DNA from: Streptomyces sp. WMMC940
GTDB lineage: Bacteria > Actinomycetota > Actinomycetes > Streptomycetales > Streptomycetaceae
Length of the DNA: 64,000 bases
Reading direction: 5' to 3'
NCBI RefSeq assembly: GCF_027460265.1
Contig: NZ_JAPZBC010000001.1
Coordinates: forward strand, 186,001-250,000
The position numbers and the translations under genes are program-made. Under the pieces are notes generated by a model, which saw only the letters and a list, made by a program, of their open reading frames with translations, did not search any database and was not told the origin of the DNA. Shown here one piece after another: positions 56,501-64,000 of the stretch (position 1 is its first letter; each line of letters opens with the position of its first letter).

Positions 56501-56900
56501 GGCCGCGCCACAGCGCGAGCGCCTCGTCGAGGAGCGCTGCCGCCCTGAGGGCGTCGCCGTCGGCCATTGCCCTCGTCCCCTCCCCCGCGAGCCGGTCGAA
56601 CCTGTGCAGATCCACTTCGTCGCGCTGCGCGCGCAGCTGGTACCCGCGGCCGTCCCCGGCAGCCACCGCGGCCGGCCCCAGGGCCTTGCGCAGCCGTCCG
56701 ACCAGCGCCTGTACCGCGCCGACCGCGTCCGCGGGTGGGTCACCGTCCCAGATGTCGCCGACCAGGACGCCCACCGGGACCGTGCGCCCGGCCCGCAGCG
56801 CCAGCGCCGTCAGCAGCGCCCGCAGCCGGGCGCCGCCGAGCGCGACGGGCGTACCGTCGTCGTGGAATGCCTGAGTCGGGCCGAGTACGCGATATTGCAC
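53535..56900 (-). CDS. AfsR/SARP-family transcriptional regulator with NB-ARC ATPase and TPR domains
   Basis: 1121-aa regulator. The N-terminal OmpR-like winged helix (VQYRVLGPTQAFHDDG...) and bacterial transcriptional activation domain (about 95-245, FDRLAGEGTRAMADGDA...) form the SARP module. An NB-ARC-type ATPase follows: Walker A VGAGGSGKTRLS and Walker B MLLLLDNCEHV, with GLPLAVELAAARL. The C-terminal half is TPR-like. Such proteins activate secondary-metabolite clusters. It lies 310 bp downstream of, and on the same strand as, the YcaO/TfuA operon, so it may be its cluster-situated activator. GTG at 56900 lacks a strong ribosome binding site. The gap 56901-57210 holds no other gene. Confidence 0.93.
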   Translation of the reverse strand: MQYRVLGPTQAFHDDGTPVALGGARLRALLTALALRAGRTVPVGVLVGDIWDGDPPADAVGAVQALVGRLRKALGPAAVAAGDGRGYQLRAQRDEVDLHRFDRLAGEGTRAMADGDALRAAALLDEALALWRGPVLADLPGRLAEAARWETRRLDAQRTRLTAVLAIGGRAEEALAELAESCAAHPLDERLQELRITALRDAGRTAQALAAYEEVRRVLADRLGTDPGPGLRALHEELLRPYPYEAGGTSPSASPSASPAADTSPGTPPPGNLRARLNSFVGREPDLRAIRDDLARFRLVTLVGAGGSGKTRLSQEAAERAAADPDRPWPDGVWLAELAPVEDPGSVPEAVLNALGGRETVLRGAGAEELRAGGERQSGDAFVRLVEHCARRRMLLLLDNCEHVVEAAAALAERLLERCPGLTVLATSREPLGVPGELVRPVGPLPIPVALRLLADRGAAARPDFRIDADEATASACAEICRRLDGLPLAVELAAARLRMLTAPQIADRLDDRFRLLNTGARTVLPRQQTLRAVVDWSWDLLDLPERAVLRRLSVFAGECDLTAAESVCADPADPTSERHTEPDVATLLGALVDKSLVVAVPGADGGMRYRLLETVAEYAGERLDDAAEREAAERRHLVHYRELARNLEPRLRGAGQRAALARLQLEHENLRTALRHAVAARDEHEGLSLVLSLAWYWQLRDLRGEARHWTDAVSALGPDPFAHPVVPAPPLTERCTDTPPPLRPELLTEARRQVRLVRMVNMDHAIEEWMTPERRRWLDRVTEAYHPGLPQACRFPASLWFFAVLIAGDGERVLEVLDTTVRTAEETGCDWELAAALQVRANALANRTLWAGDARRDADRSLKIFERLGDAWGAAEALSARGEAHERSGAYEAAAEDFRRAIDRAAVLGAQSQVSLLQARLAAVLDETGRGAEAETILREVLAAGPESGYEGVIAARLILALRLARTGRTAEARGHLNALLDDFRTETLAVFEGLAHGVLGCVDVLDGEFEDALARCRRALQLGCTPLSMMVSPQLSASQLLTAARALIGLGGEDRALRAARLVGAYEGLLPPGHFLSSFERENRRLAEESARAVLGDTAFEAARAEGGVLGLEEATALL

Positions 56901-57210
56901 CCGGCCATTGTGTCCGCCGACCGGCCGTGGGCGCGCGCGGGTATCCGATGCGCCCCGGCGCGGGCGGTCGCCGTGTGCGGCACGGCCGGTACCGTCCGCA
57001 GATCGACCGTCGGGGTTGGGGCGGTTCAGCCGGCGGAAGGCGTCGAGACGGGCCTCGCGTACGCCGGACGGCCGAGGACGGCGGCGCGTCCTCGACGCGC
57101 CCCGCGGGTACCGGCGCGTCGTTCGGCGCCTTCCGTGGCGAGCTGCGCTTCCCACCACTCCTCCCCGTGCTCGTGGCCGAGGCCAGGATGCAACCGACCG
57201 CGTGGCAGCG

Positions 57211-59370
57211 TCACCGTCGGCCGCCTCGTGGATCCGTGTAGGTGAGGGTGGCGAGCAGGCCCGGTTCCTCCCCGGGGTAGGGGGTCCGCCAGTGCGGGAT
57301 GGCGTTCCCGGCGAACGCGCGCACACTGCCGTCGGCGGGCGGGGGCTCCAACCGTTCGAAGCCGGCGCATTCGGGCCAGAACCCCTTGTCGGCGACCACC
57401 TTGGTCAGGTCGTCGGGCGTTGCGCCGCGCAGCGACGGGGCCCACCACATCGGCGGCATGCGTTCGGTCAGGGCGATACCCACGGTCACGGTCGCCTTGG
57501 CCGTGTCGGTGTGCAGGCCTTGGAAGTCGCCGTGGTGGTGGACGACCACCGAGCCGCCCTGCGGCACCAGTTCGGGTATTCCTGTCGCCTCCCGCAGTGC
57601 CGTCAGCAACTGCTCGTCGAAGGCGAGTTGTTGGAGCAGTGGCCCGGCCGGCAGGAGGCTGAAGTGTGCCGGGGAGGCGAATGAGCCGTCCCGGTGGCAG
57701 CTGACGTCGTCCCGTTCGTAGGTGCTTGCCTTGCCGATCTGCTCGTGCGCCTCGGTGGCCATCGCCTTCACCCGCTCGACGTCCAGGACGCCGGACAGCA
57801 GGACACAGCCGTTCCGCTCCCAATCGGCGCGGGCGCTCCTGCGGTCGACTCGCGGGATGGTACGCGCTGCCCCCTGCTTCCTCGATCCGGGTGCCTTCGC
57901 GGCGTTCCGCGGGTGTGTGCGGAGGGCGCCGACCATGGCGTCGATGTCGGTGAAGCCGTGGTCGCGCAGCACCGCCGGAATGTCACTCGGCTGCTGGACG
58001 CCCCAGCGGAGGAGCACCGACCGGCACACATCGCGCAGGACGGTGGGTTCGTTGACCGGAGGTCCGGTCTCGGCACGTGCGTCGGCGAGTGCCGCGAGCG
58101 CCCGGTGGTAGGCGGGGCTCGCCTGCAGACGCTCGATGAGTGGCGTTCTCCGGTCGACCCGGGGGTCACCGAGCCAGAGCCGGACGGCGAGGAGGGGGCC
58201 CGCCGTGGGCCACGGCTGGTCACGCTCGGTTTCTCGGAGCAGGGTGAGAGCGTCTCCGGCCTCGCTCGGGGACGACGGCAGGCCGAGGTCCGGGAGGCGG
58301 GGGCCCAGGGCCAGGGCCAGGGGCTCCCAGTCCAGGTGGGTCGAGTCGTGATCGGAGACGTCCACGATGCTGCTCAGTGTGCGCCGTTGCTCGGCCACTG
58401 AGGCGTCGCTCGACTGCGGCAGGGTCTGCAGCAGCAGGCACTCGGCCGCCGCGCTGCGCTGGAAGGCGGGGTATTCGGGCCAGTCCAGCGCAAGCCGGGT
58501 CAGGACCTCGTCGTCCCGCGGCCGCCCCTGTGCCGGCCCTGCGGCTTCGCGCTCGCGGTCCACAGCCGCGGACGGCGTCGGGGTTGGGGTTGGGGTTGGG
58601 GTCCAACGACGGAGATGAGTGGTCGTCGCGAGCCGTACCGGGGTTCCCCGGTATCGCAGGCCGGCGGATCGTGTGGAGCAGTGGGCACGTGTGCCGGACG
58701 TTGGCGCTTCGGCGGCGGCGAGGGCGAGCACGGTGACGGCGTCGCGATGCTTGACACCGGCGCCCGGGCCCTGTGCCGCGCAGTACGCGCGGAAGGCATC
58801 CAGTGCGGGCGCCCGGCAGCCCCGCTGCCGTGCCGCATCGAGAATGGTGAAGTCGTCGCGAGCGGTGAAGGGAAGGCTCTTGGCCGCCTCGACGATGGTG
58901 CGGGCGGTCCTCTCGTCGACGGCTCCGTCCCGGGCGGCTCTGCCCGCCGCGTCCCGCAGGTCCACCAGGGCCCAACTCGTCGGCCGGTAGGCGGCCTCGG
59001 CGTCGGCATGGGTCAGCGCCACTTCGTCGTCGCCGACCAGGACGCCGTCGCGGTAGCTGCGGAACACCTCCACCACGCCCCGCATGCCGAACGCCTCGAG
59101 TTCCGCCGCGCGTAGTGCTCCCATGCTGGAGGCGCCGTACACGGTCACTCCCCGGTCGAGAAGGGCGAGCAGTTCCTTGTGACGGACGGCGCGTGACTGC
59201 AGGAAGACTCCGTCGATCACGACCAGGGTGTCCCCGGCGTTCCACTCCCACCGCAGCACCTGGTCCGCGGCGACCGGACCGCGGACCTCTGCCTCAGGCA
59301 GCACGCCGCGCACTTCTTCCCTGCTGATGGTGGGCCCGGCGGTGACGACGAGCCTCGATGCGTGCTTCAT
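57211..59370 (-). CDS. TfuA-like protein fused to an Fe(II)/2-oxoglutarate dioxygenase-like domain
   Basis: 719-aa fusion. Residues 1-230 are a TfuA domain with VVIDGVFLQSRAVRHKELL and VYGASSMGALRAAELEAFGM. TfuA proteins partner YcaO enzymes in peptide backbone thioamidation. A TPTPTPTPTPT linker (257-266) leads to a helical middle region of unknown type (about 280-490). The C-terminal 510-719 resembles a phytanoyl-type dioxygenase with H620-x-D622 and distal H693 as the likely iron ligands. ATG at 59370 overlaps the ycaO stop (ATGA). The fusion predicts that one polypeptide supports thioamide formation and then oxidises the peptide. Confidence 0.8.
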   Translation of the reverse strand: MKHASRLVVTAGPTISREEVRGVLPEAEVRGPVAADQVLRWEWNAGDTLVVIDGVFLQSRAVRHKELLALLDRGVTVYGASSMGALRAAELEAFGMRGVVEVFRSYRDGVLVGDDEVALTHADAEAAYRPTSWALVDLRDAAGRAARDGAVDERTARTIVEAAKSLPFTARDDFTILDAARQRGCRAPALDAFRAYCAAQGPGAGVKHRDAVTVLALAAAEAPTSGTRAHCSTRSAGLRYRGTPVRLATTTHLRRWTPTPTPTPTPSAAVDREREAAGPAQGRPRDDEVLTRLALDWPEYPAFQRSAAAECLLLQTLPQSSDASVAEQRRTLSSIVDVSDHDSTHLDWEPLALALGPRLPDLGLPSSPSEAGDALTLLRETERDQPWPTAGPLLAVRLWLGDPRVDRRTPLIERLQASPAYHRALAALADARAETGPPVNEPTVLRDVCRSVLLRWGVQQPSDIPAVLRDHGFTDIDAMVGALRTHPRNAAKAPGSRKQGAARTIPRVDRRSARADWERNGCVLLSGVLDVERVKAMATEAHEQIGKASTYERDDVSCHRDGSFASPAHFSLLPAGPLLQQLAFDEQLLTALREATGIPELVPQGGSVVVHHHGDFQGLHTDTAKATVTVGIALTERMPPMWWAPSLRGATPDDLTKVVADKGFWPECAGFERLEPPPADGSVRAFAGNAIPHWRTPYPGEEPGLLATLTYTDPRGGRR

Positions 59371-60557
59371 GCCCATGCTCCAGTGTCGAAGGTGAGTCCC
59401 GGCGCGACGACATGCACCACGGGGATGCCGTAGGCGGGTACGGTGAGATCGGCCCGTAGCACGGTGATGCCGTGGTGCGCCGCGACGTCCAGAAGGTTCG
59501 CCAGGTCGGCGTCGAGGTCGCGCGGACCGGTCGACGCCGTGCCGTGGGTCCGTGTCAGATCCGCCACCCGGCACACCGCCGCGCCACCGTCCCCCGGCCG
59601 CGGAGCAGAGGTCCCGGCCGTGTCGGCGAAGTCGTAGTGGAACACACCGATGTCGTCCCGGGCTCCCGCCACCGCGGTCAGTCGCGACTGTGCGGCCTCG
59701 GTGAGAGCCCTGGACAGCGCCACATCGGCGTCGGGGTGAGTGCCGGAACCGGAGAACCACCAGGGCACCGACGGCGACCACACGCGGGCCGCGAAGGTGG
59801 GCACCCGCAGGTCGCAGGTGACATCGGCGATCTCGACGACTGCTCCGGCCCAAAGGAGCCGTTCCAGCACCGCGGACGCCGTCCCCGAGCCGTCCGGCTC
59901 GGCCCGTACGGCCGACTTCCAGGGGCCACCCGAACGTGCGGTGACGGCCAGGGAGTGCCGCTCCACGACCTCCAGCAGCCCGTGCAGCGTCGCCTCGGTG
60001 AGGTTGTTGCCTCCGGCCAGCCCGTTGCTGCTGGTCTGAACGGTCGGCGGTGCCCAGGATGAGCGCATGCGGAGGTCGACGGCGACCGATTCCAGCGGAG
60101 CCCAGGTGCCGGTGCGCGCCGTCAGATCCTCGACGGGGCACCAACGGATACGCGTGCCGGAGCGCAGCGCATGCCCTCCGAGCAGCGGCAGTTCGGCCCA
60201 GTCGTAAGTGAGCTCCGTGGCCAGCCGGGCCGGGCTGGCCACTGCGGTCTCCAGGGCGGGCTCCTCCGCGCAGTGCAACTCGAAGGATTCCATGGCCGCG
60301 GAGACACGGGCCAGTTCATGCGTGACGCCCTTGCCCTGCGAGACCGAAAGGCTCATCGCGTTCGGCCGAATCGCCTGCCAGACCGGCAGGCCGATGTCGT
60401 CCAGGAGCGTGACATCCGCGACCCTGGTGATCCCCACCGTGCCCAGCAACGGCTGCAGGCGCTGCCAGGTCTCCTCCGGCGGGACGGTCCGATGGGTGCC
60501 TTGCCACACCGCGCTCCAACGGTGCGGTGGCGCGGCGAAGTCGAGCACGGCGGTCAT
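59367..60557 (-). CDS. YcaO-family ATP-dependent peptide cyclodehydratase/thioamidase
   Basis: 396-aa YcaO enzyme that phosphorylates peptide amide oxygens to form azolines, or thioamides when paired with TfuA. Nucleotide-binding motifs are visible: ELARVSAAMESFELHCAEE (E90 region), NGLAGGNNLTEATLHGLLEV (178-198) with E188 and E199 (VVERHS), and ALTEAAQSRLT later. ATG at 60557 has GAGGAGGGAG upstream. It lies between a 32-aa precursor gene and the TfuA fusion, with which it is translationally coupled. No E1-like partner is present, which favours thioamidation. Confidence 0.9.
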   Translation of the reverse strand: MTAVLDFAAPPHRWSAVWQGTHRTVPPEETWQRLQPLLGTVGITRVADVTLLDDIGLPVWQAIRPNAMSLSVSQGKGVTHELARVSAAMESFELHCAEEPALETAVASPARLATELTYDWAELPLLGGHALRSGTRIRWCPVEDLTARTGTWAPLESVAVDLRMRSSWAPPTVQTSSNGLAGGNNLTEATLHGLLEVVERHSLAVTARSGGPWKSAVRAEPDGSGTASAVLERLLWAGAVVEIADVTCDLRVPTFAARVWSPSVPWWFSGSGTHPDADVALSRALTEAAQSRLTAVAGARDDIGVFHYDFADTAGTSAPRPGDGGAAVCRVADLTRTHGTASTGPRDLDADLANLLDVAAHHGITVLRADLTVPAYGIPVVHVVAPGLTFDTGAWA

Positions 60558-60589
60558 GGTCTCCCTCCTCGGGATGCCTGGACGGCGAT

Positions 60590-60627
60590 GGTGCCGCGGG
60601 ACAGTCCTGAGCCCGTCCCGCAGCACC
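60590..60627 (-). terminator. Attenuator-like hairpin between precursor and ycaO
   Basis: Arms GGTGCCGCGGGAC (60590-60602) and GTCCCGCAGCACC (60615-60627) pair over 13 bp with one mismatch and a 12-nt loop. It lies 9 nt beyond the stop of the precursor gene and 32 nt before ycaO. RiPP operons often have a leaky terminator here so that the precursor is made in excess over the enzymes. Confidence 0.65.
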
Positions 60628-60636
60628 GTCAACCCG

Positions 60637-60735
60637 TCACTCGGCGGAGCAGGCAACGAACGTGCCGGAACCGAGTGCCTTGGCAACGGCCGCATCCAGT
60701 TCGTCGAACATGGCGAAGACCTCGTTGTGGTTCAT
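60637..60735 (-). CDS. Candidate RiPP precursor peptide (32 aa)
   Basis: The peptide begins MNHNEVFAMFDELDAAVAKA and ends LGSGTFVACSAE. It has an acidic amphipathic leader-like helix, a Gly-Ser-Gly junction and a short C-terminal segment with Thr, Cys and Ser. AAAGGA lies upstream of the ATG at 60735. Its position just before ycaO and tfuA on the same strand, separated by a hairpin, is the classic arrangement. The core is probably within TFVACSAE, the residues after GSG. It does not match the thioviridamide-type precursors I know, and it lacks an obvious Lan/AviCys enzyme. Confidence 0.75.
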   Translation of the reverse strand: MNHNEVFAMFDELDAAVAKALGSGTFVACSAE

Positions 60736-61640
60736 GCTCTCGTCCTTTCTGTGTGTGCGGTGAGCGGGAGGACGTCCCTCCGCCCTGGTGTCCACGTTGC
60801 CGCGCGGACGAGGACGGTGTGCTCCCCCAGGAGACGCAAGCACCGGTGGAGGACGGTGTCCGCCGACCGGTGGATGTGGTCCCGGGGCGATGCCCACGCA
60901 TGCCTGCGTCTCGGGTCCCACCACCGGATCCGTTACGTGCGAAGGCAAAGGGACCGGCGCCGCGGGCCGGGCCCGGCGCGATAGCAGCCCACCCCGATCC
61001 ATTGCGCCGGCTGCGCCCCGTCCGTCCGGTCGTCTCGCCCCGGTCGAGTCGGGGGCAGGTGTCGAACCGCCGGTGGCGGCCGGAGCGGCTGATCGCCGAC
61101 TGTGTCTTTCGGTCCGGCGGCCGGCACGGCTGGGGACGCATGACGACCAGAGCGCAACGGGCGCGGGACGCAGACTCCAGGGCCAACCGGCGCGGAAGGC
61201 GTCCAACGCCGAGGGCGGCGGCGCAGTCCCCGTCGCGGGCTTGCGACACGGGTCCTGGAAACCCGTTGTGAGCCGGATCGGCGACGGACGGGCGGATCCT
61301 CCACCGCGATGAGTGGACACCGGCCATCAGCCGTCGAGGGGGTCGATCGGCCGACAGGGGCAGCCCGCGGCAGTCGGTAGCGTCATCACTGCGGAAGCGA
61401 CACCACCACTCGCGAATGCGGCCGCCACCCGCACTTCGACGGCGGTTCGCGCCAACCAGCCGGTCGTCAGGGCACGCCCCGCCCCCACCCGCGAGGCGGC
61501 GTCGGACCCGGCCGGGTTCCCGCTCCCCCACCCACCCGAACCGGACGTCCGCATACGAAGGCGGTGCCCGTCACCGGACACCCGCCGAGGCAGACACCGC
61601 ACTCCGCCGCAGGCACCCGGACCCGCCCGAAGGCCACATC
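60736..61640. other. Gene-poor interval (905 bp) upstream of the RiPP operon
   Basis: Open frames on both strands are compositionally random. It should contain the RiPP operon promoter (reverse) and that of the HATPase gene (forward). No second precursor-like small gene was recognised, although one could be missed. Confidence 0.35.
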
Positions 61641-62072
61641 ATGTCCTCCACCACACTCTCCCGTCCGCAGCACGAGTTCGATGTCCGCCCCGCCGTGGAC
61701 GCGGTCCCGGCCGCCCGGCGCCTGGTCCGCGCGCTCGCCCGTACGCTCTGCCTGTCACTGGGCGACGGCTCGCTGTCCACGATCGAGTTGCTCACCGGTG
61801 AGCTCGTCGCGAACGCCGTAGAGCACACGCACGAGCCGTGCGGGGTCTGCGTGCGTCGGACCGGCGGAGGCCTGCGCGTGGAGATCACGGACACCGCGGA
61901 CTCGGGCATCCGAGTGCGGCCGGGGACACCTCCCCTGGACGCGGAGAGCGGACGGGGACTCTTTCTCGTCGCGGCGCTGGCCACCGCTTGGGGAACGGAC
62001 CCGCAGGAACGTGGCAAGAAGATCTGGTTCGAGATCGGCGCCCACACGTCGCGTGAGTGCTGCCGTCCCTGA
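61641..62072 (+). CDS. ATP-binding protein (HATPase, anti-sigma-like)
   Basis: 143-aa GHKL-fold protein like the RsbW/SpoIIAB group: N box IELLTGELVANAVEHTHEP, then VEITDTADSG and GRGLFLVAALATAWG. No sensor or partner domain. ATG at 61641, with GAAGG about 6 nt upstream. It is one of three HATPase modules in this window and may be a soluble anti-sigma factor or serine kinase. Confidence 0.88.
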   Translation: MSSTTLSRPQHEFDVRPAVDAVPAARRLVRALARTLCLSLGDGSLSTIELLTGELVANAVEHTHEPCGVCVRRTGGGLRVEITDTADSGIRVRPGTPPLDAESGRGLFLVAALATAWGTDPQERGKKIWFEIGAHTSRECCRP

Positions 62073-62213
62073 GGGCTGTGGGGTACGGCCACGTCCCTCG
62101 CGGTCCCACGTCCGGGTGGTCGGGAGCCGACCGGGCCCGCCCCGAGTACCGGCGGGGTCGGCCCGACGGAAGCGCGTGCAGGCGACCGCACGACCGGTCG
62201 GGAGGTGGTGCCG

Positions 62214-63512
62214 TCAGTCGCCCCCGGAACGCACGACCGGCTCGAGCGGAATCTCCACGACCACCGCGGTCCCGCTCGGATCACGCGGTTCCAGCCGGAA
62301 GCGTCCCCCCACCGTCTCCACCCGGACACGCAGCGATGCGAGGCCGATATGGCCGCTGCGCACGCTCTCGTCCGGTGCCCGCGGCGGCAGCCCCCGCCCG
62401 TCGTCGGCCACCAGCAGGCGCAGGAATCCCTCCCGGGCCTCCAGACGGACCTCCACCTCCCTCGCCTCCGCGTGCTTCACCACGTTGACGAGGAGTTCCC
62501 GTGCCGCGGCAAACGCGATGGACTCGAAGGGGGAGGGCGGTACGGGGGTGCGGTGGACCCGGACGTCGAACCCGCCGCGCTGCGCGGCGCTCTCGGCGAG
62601 GCTCTGCACCGCTTCGGACAGGCCCAGATGCTCGAGGACTGCCGGGTGCAGTTCCCTGACGACCGAGCGCATCCTGCGCGCCGCTTCCCCGAGTGCCCGG
62701 TCGGCGCGTTCCAGCGCTTCCCGGCGGTCGGCCCCACGGGCCTCGTCCAGGTCCTGGCGTGCGGCGAGCACGTCCTGCAGGGCTTCGTCATGCAGCGCCT
62801 CGGCCAGGTTGCGGCGCTCGCGCTCCTCGGCGTTCATCGCCTGCCCCAGCAGTTCGCGGCTCCGCTCCAGGAGCACCCCCACGCTGCTCACCCGGTCCCG
62901 CTGGACCCGGGTGAGTGCGGTGCAGACGGCTCCGAGCAGCAGCAGGCTCAGGACGAGCAGGGCGGTCCGCCCCCATCCGGCACCCGTCCCGACTCCCTGT
63001 ACGGCGAGCAGGTACGCCAGGGCGGAGGCGCCGGTCATCGCGGCCGTCACCCATGGCGAAGTCTGAAAGGCGGCGAGTACGGGGATGAGGAAGAAGGCGT
63101 CGTCGACCAGGGGCCTGATCCCCGGTGGGGTGGCGAATCCCCCCGCCATCGCCAGCATGGCACCGAGGACGAGCAGATCGAACAGCAGAAGGCGCCAGGG
63201 CTGCGGCAGCGGACGGCTGCCACCCCAGGCCGCCCACGTCAGGACCACCGCCCACAGCGCGTAGCCCGCGACCAGCGCTCTGCATGCGCCCTCGTTCTCG
63301 AGTGGGGGGAACAGCACGAGTTGCACGACCAGCAGAGCGACGATCAGCAGGCGCACGAGACTCTGGGACCGTGCCGCGTCGAGATCCTGCGCGGCCTCCA
63401 CGGCCCGGGCCGTGGAGGCCGCGCGTTCGTGCGGCCGACGGGACGGGGCACCTGTCGGAACGCTCCGGTTCCCGTGGTCCGCCGAGGGGCCACGGTCACT
63501 CCAAGAGGCCAC
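62214..63512 (-). CDS. Two-component sensor histidine kinase (NarL-type, HisKA_3)
   Basis: 432-aa membrane kinase: about six N-terminal helices (LVRLLIVALLVVQLVLF ... ALLVLSLLLLGAVCTAL), then a HisKA_3 dimerisation domain with the phospho-acceptor in RNLAEALHDEALQDVLAARQ. A HATPase follows (AARELLVNVVKHAEA, VADDGRGLPP, GHIGLASLRVRVETVGG). GTG at 63512 has GAGG upstream and overlaps the response-regulator gene by 17 bp, the usual order for this pair. The signal is unknown. Confidence 0.92.
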   Translation of the reverse strand: MASWSDRGPSADHGNRSVPTGAPSRRPHERAASTARAVEAAQDLDAARSQSLVRLLIVALLVVQLVLFPPLENEGACRALVAGYALWAVVLTWAAWGGSRPLPQPWRLLLFDLLVLGAMLAMAGGFATPPGIRPLVDDAFFLIPVLAAFQTSPWVTAAMTGASALAYLLAVQGVGTGAGWGRTALLVLSLLLLGAVCTALTRVQRDRVSSVGVLLERSRELLGQAMNAEERERRNLAEALHDEALQDVLAARQDLDEARGADRREALERADRALGEAARRMRSVVRELHPAVLEHLGLSEAVQSLAESAAQRGGFDVRVHRTPVPPSPFESIAFAAARELLVNVVKHAEAREVEVRLEAREGFLRLLVADDGRGLPPRAPDESVRSGHIGLASLRVRVETVGGRFRLEPRDPSGTAVVVEIPLEPVVRSGGD

Positions 63513-64000
63513 GTCGCATCGCCTCGGCCACCGCGGCGGCCCTGTCACCGACGTCCAGCTTCTCGTAGAGCCGTTGGGTGTGGGTCTTGACGGTGCTGGG
63601 GGCCAGGAACAGTTCCTCGGCGATCTGGGGGACACTCTTGCCCTCGGCGAAGCCCTGCAGCACCTGCTGCTCGCGCTCGCTGAGGAGCACCCGGTCCTCG
63701 CCGGCGGCGGCCCGGAGCCGGACCTGCTCCATCAGGCCACTGGTGAGGTCCGGCGGAAGCGCCGTCCCACCCCTGGCGACCTTCAGCACGGCGTCGACGA
63801 TCTCGCGTCGCGTGGCGTCCTTGGCGAGATAGCCCGCGGCGCCCTCCTCGACGGCCCGGAACACCACGGAGTCCTCCGTGTAGGCGGAGAGGACGATCAC
63901 GCGCACCGGCAGGGCGTCCCGTGCAACGGCATGGACGACGGCGAGGCCGTCCAACTTCGGCAGCTTGTAGTCCACGAGCGCGACGTCGGGCTGGTGGGCC
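63496..64000 (-). CDS. NarL/FixJ-family response regulator (5' end beyond window)
   Basis: 168 codons are visible; the N-terminus is missing. The receiver domain shows the phospho-acceptor Asp in DVALVDYKLPKLDG, VIVLSAYTEDSV and the LAKDAT lysine. The LuxR-type HTH is at the C-terminus (LSEREQQVLQGFAEGKSVPQIAEELFLAPSTVKTHTQRLYEKL). It is coupled to the kinase gene downstream and is the probable output of that kinase. Confidence 0.94.
   Translation of the reverse strand, partial: AHQPDVALVDYKLPKLDGLAVVHAVARDALPVRVIVLSAYTEDSVVFRAVEEGAAGYLAKDATRREIVDAVLKVARGGTALPPDLTSGLMEQVRLRAAAGEDRVLLSEREQQVLQGFAEGKSVPQIAEELFLAPSTVKTHTQRLYEKLDVGDRAAAVAEAMRRGLLE

Overview
The window is high-GC actinobacterial DNA and is almost certainly Streptomyces. 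Codon third positions are strongly G/C, GTG starts and 4-bp ATGA/GTGA gene overlaps are common, and the gene content is typical: AfsR/SARP regulator, SpoIIE-type phosphatases, HATPase anti-sigma-like proteins, DUF3040, DUF2180, PRC-barrel and SPW-repeat proteins. Degenerate transposase remnants from four families (IS5, IS630, IS3, ISL3) and decayed genes (LysR regulator, ATP-dependent DNA ligase, retropepsin, SPW protein, trypsin-co-occurring-domain protein) point to an accessory, possibly chromosome-arm, region.

Layout. 1-2.4 kb: partial oxidoreductase, TetR regulator with two operator-like sites, exported beta-lactamase-like protein. 2.7-7.4 kb: an apparently complete CATRA-type conflict system made of a small CATRA-associated protein, a membrane CATRA protein with a long coiled coil, and a divergent TPR-CHAT (caspase-like) protease. 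7.5-9.8 kb: LysR pseudogene, bacilliredoxin, truncated HTH gene, small basic protein. 10.4-20.3 kb: selenium locus. It holds a three-subunit formate dehydrogenase whose catalytic subunit is read through an in-frame UGA as selenocysteine with a canonical bacterial SECIS hairpin, plus selD, tRNA-Sec (UCA), selB and selA, so the selenoprotein and its dedicated decoding machinery lie side by side. 20.7-34 kb: a signalling and stress region with HATPase, PP2C phosphatase, CBS, PRC-barrel operon with a tiny membrane protein, SPW remnant, PCuAC-like lipoprotein, TerC, UspA, DUF3040 and DUF2180, the last preceded by a good SigB-type promoter.

34-42 kb: cytochrome P450, IS630 remnant, a membrane protein coupled to a membrane-anchored beta-propeller, IS3 remnant, lipoprotein alpha/beta hydrolase and small hypotheticals. 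42.8-45.8 kb: a second conflict-type locus. A 150-aa helical protein is translationally coupled to a NACHT NTPase with C-terminal membrane helices. The C-terminus of the first and the N-terminus of the second carry a matching short NNF/VVLNG motif, the layout of bacterial amyloid-signalling effector/NLR pairs. A decayed trypsin-co-occurring-domain gene lies next to them. 45.9-52.9 kb: orphan response regulator, solute-binding lipoprotein, a large SpoIIE phosphatase, ISL3 remnant, and a secreted-peptide plus membrane-protein pair that resembles a toxin/immunity unit.

53.5-60.7 kb: AfsR-like regulator next to an apparently undescribed RiPP operon. It has a 32-aa precursor peptide, an attenuator-like hairpin, a YcaO cyclodehydratase and a TfuA protein fused to an Fe(II)/2-oxoglutarate dioxygenase-like domain, predicting backbone thioamidation plus oxidation. 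61.6-64 kb: HATPase protein, histidine kinase and a response regulator that runs off the window. The three strongest candidates for new biology are the RiPP operon, the NACHT/motif pair and the CATRA system. All assignments come from reading the sequence; no database search was run.
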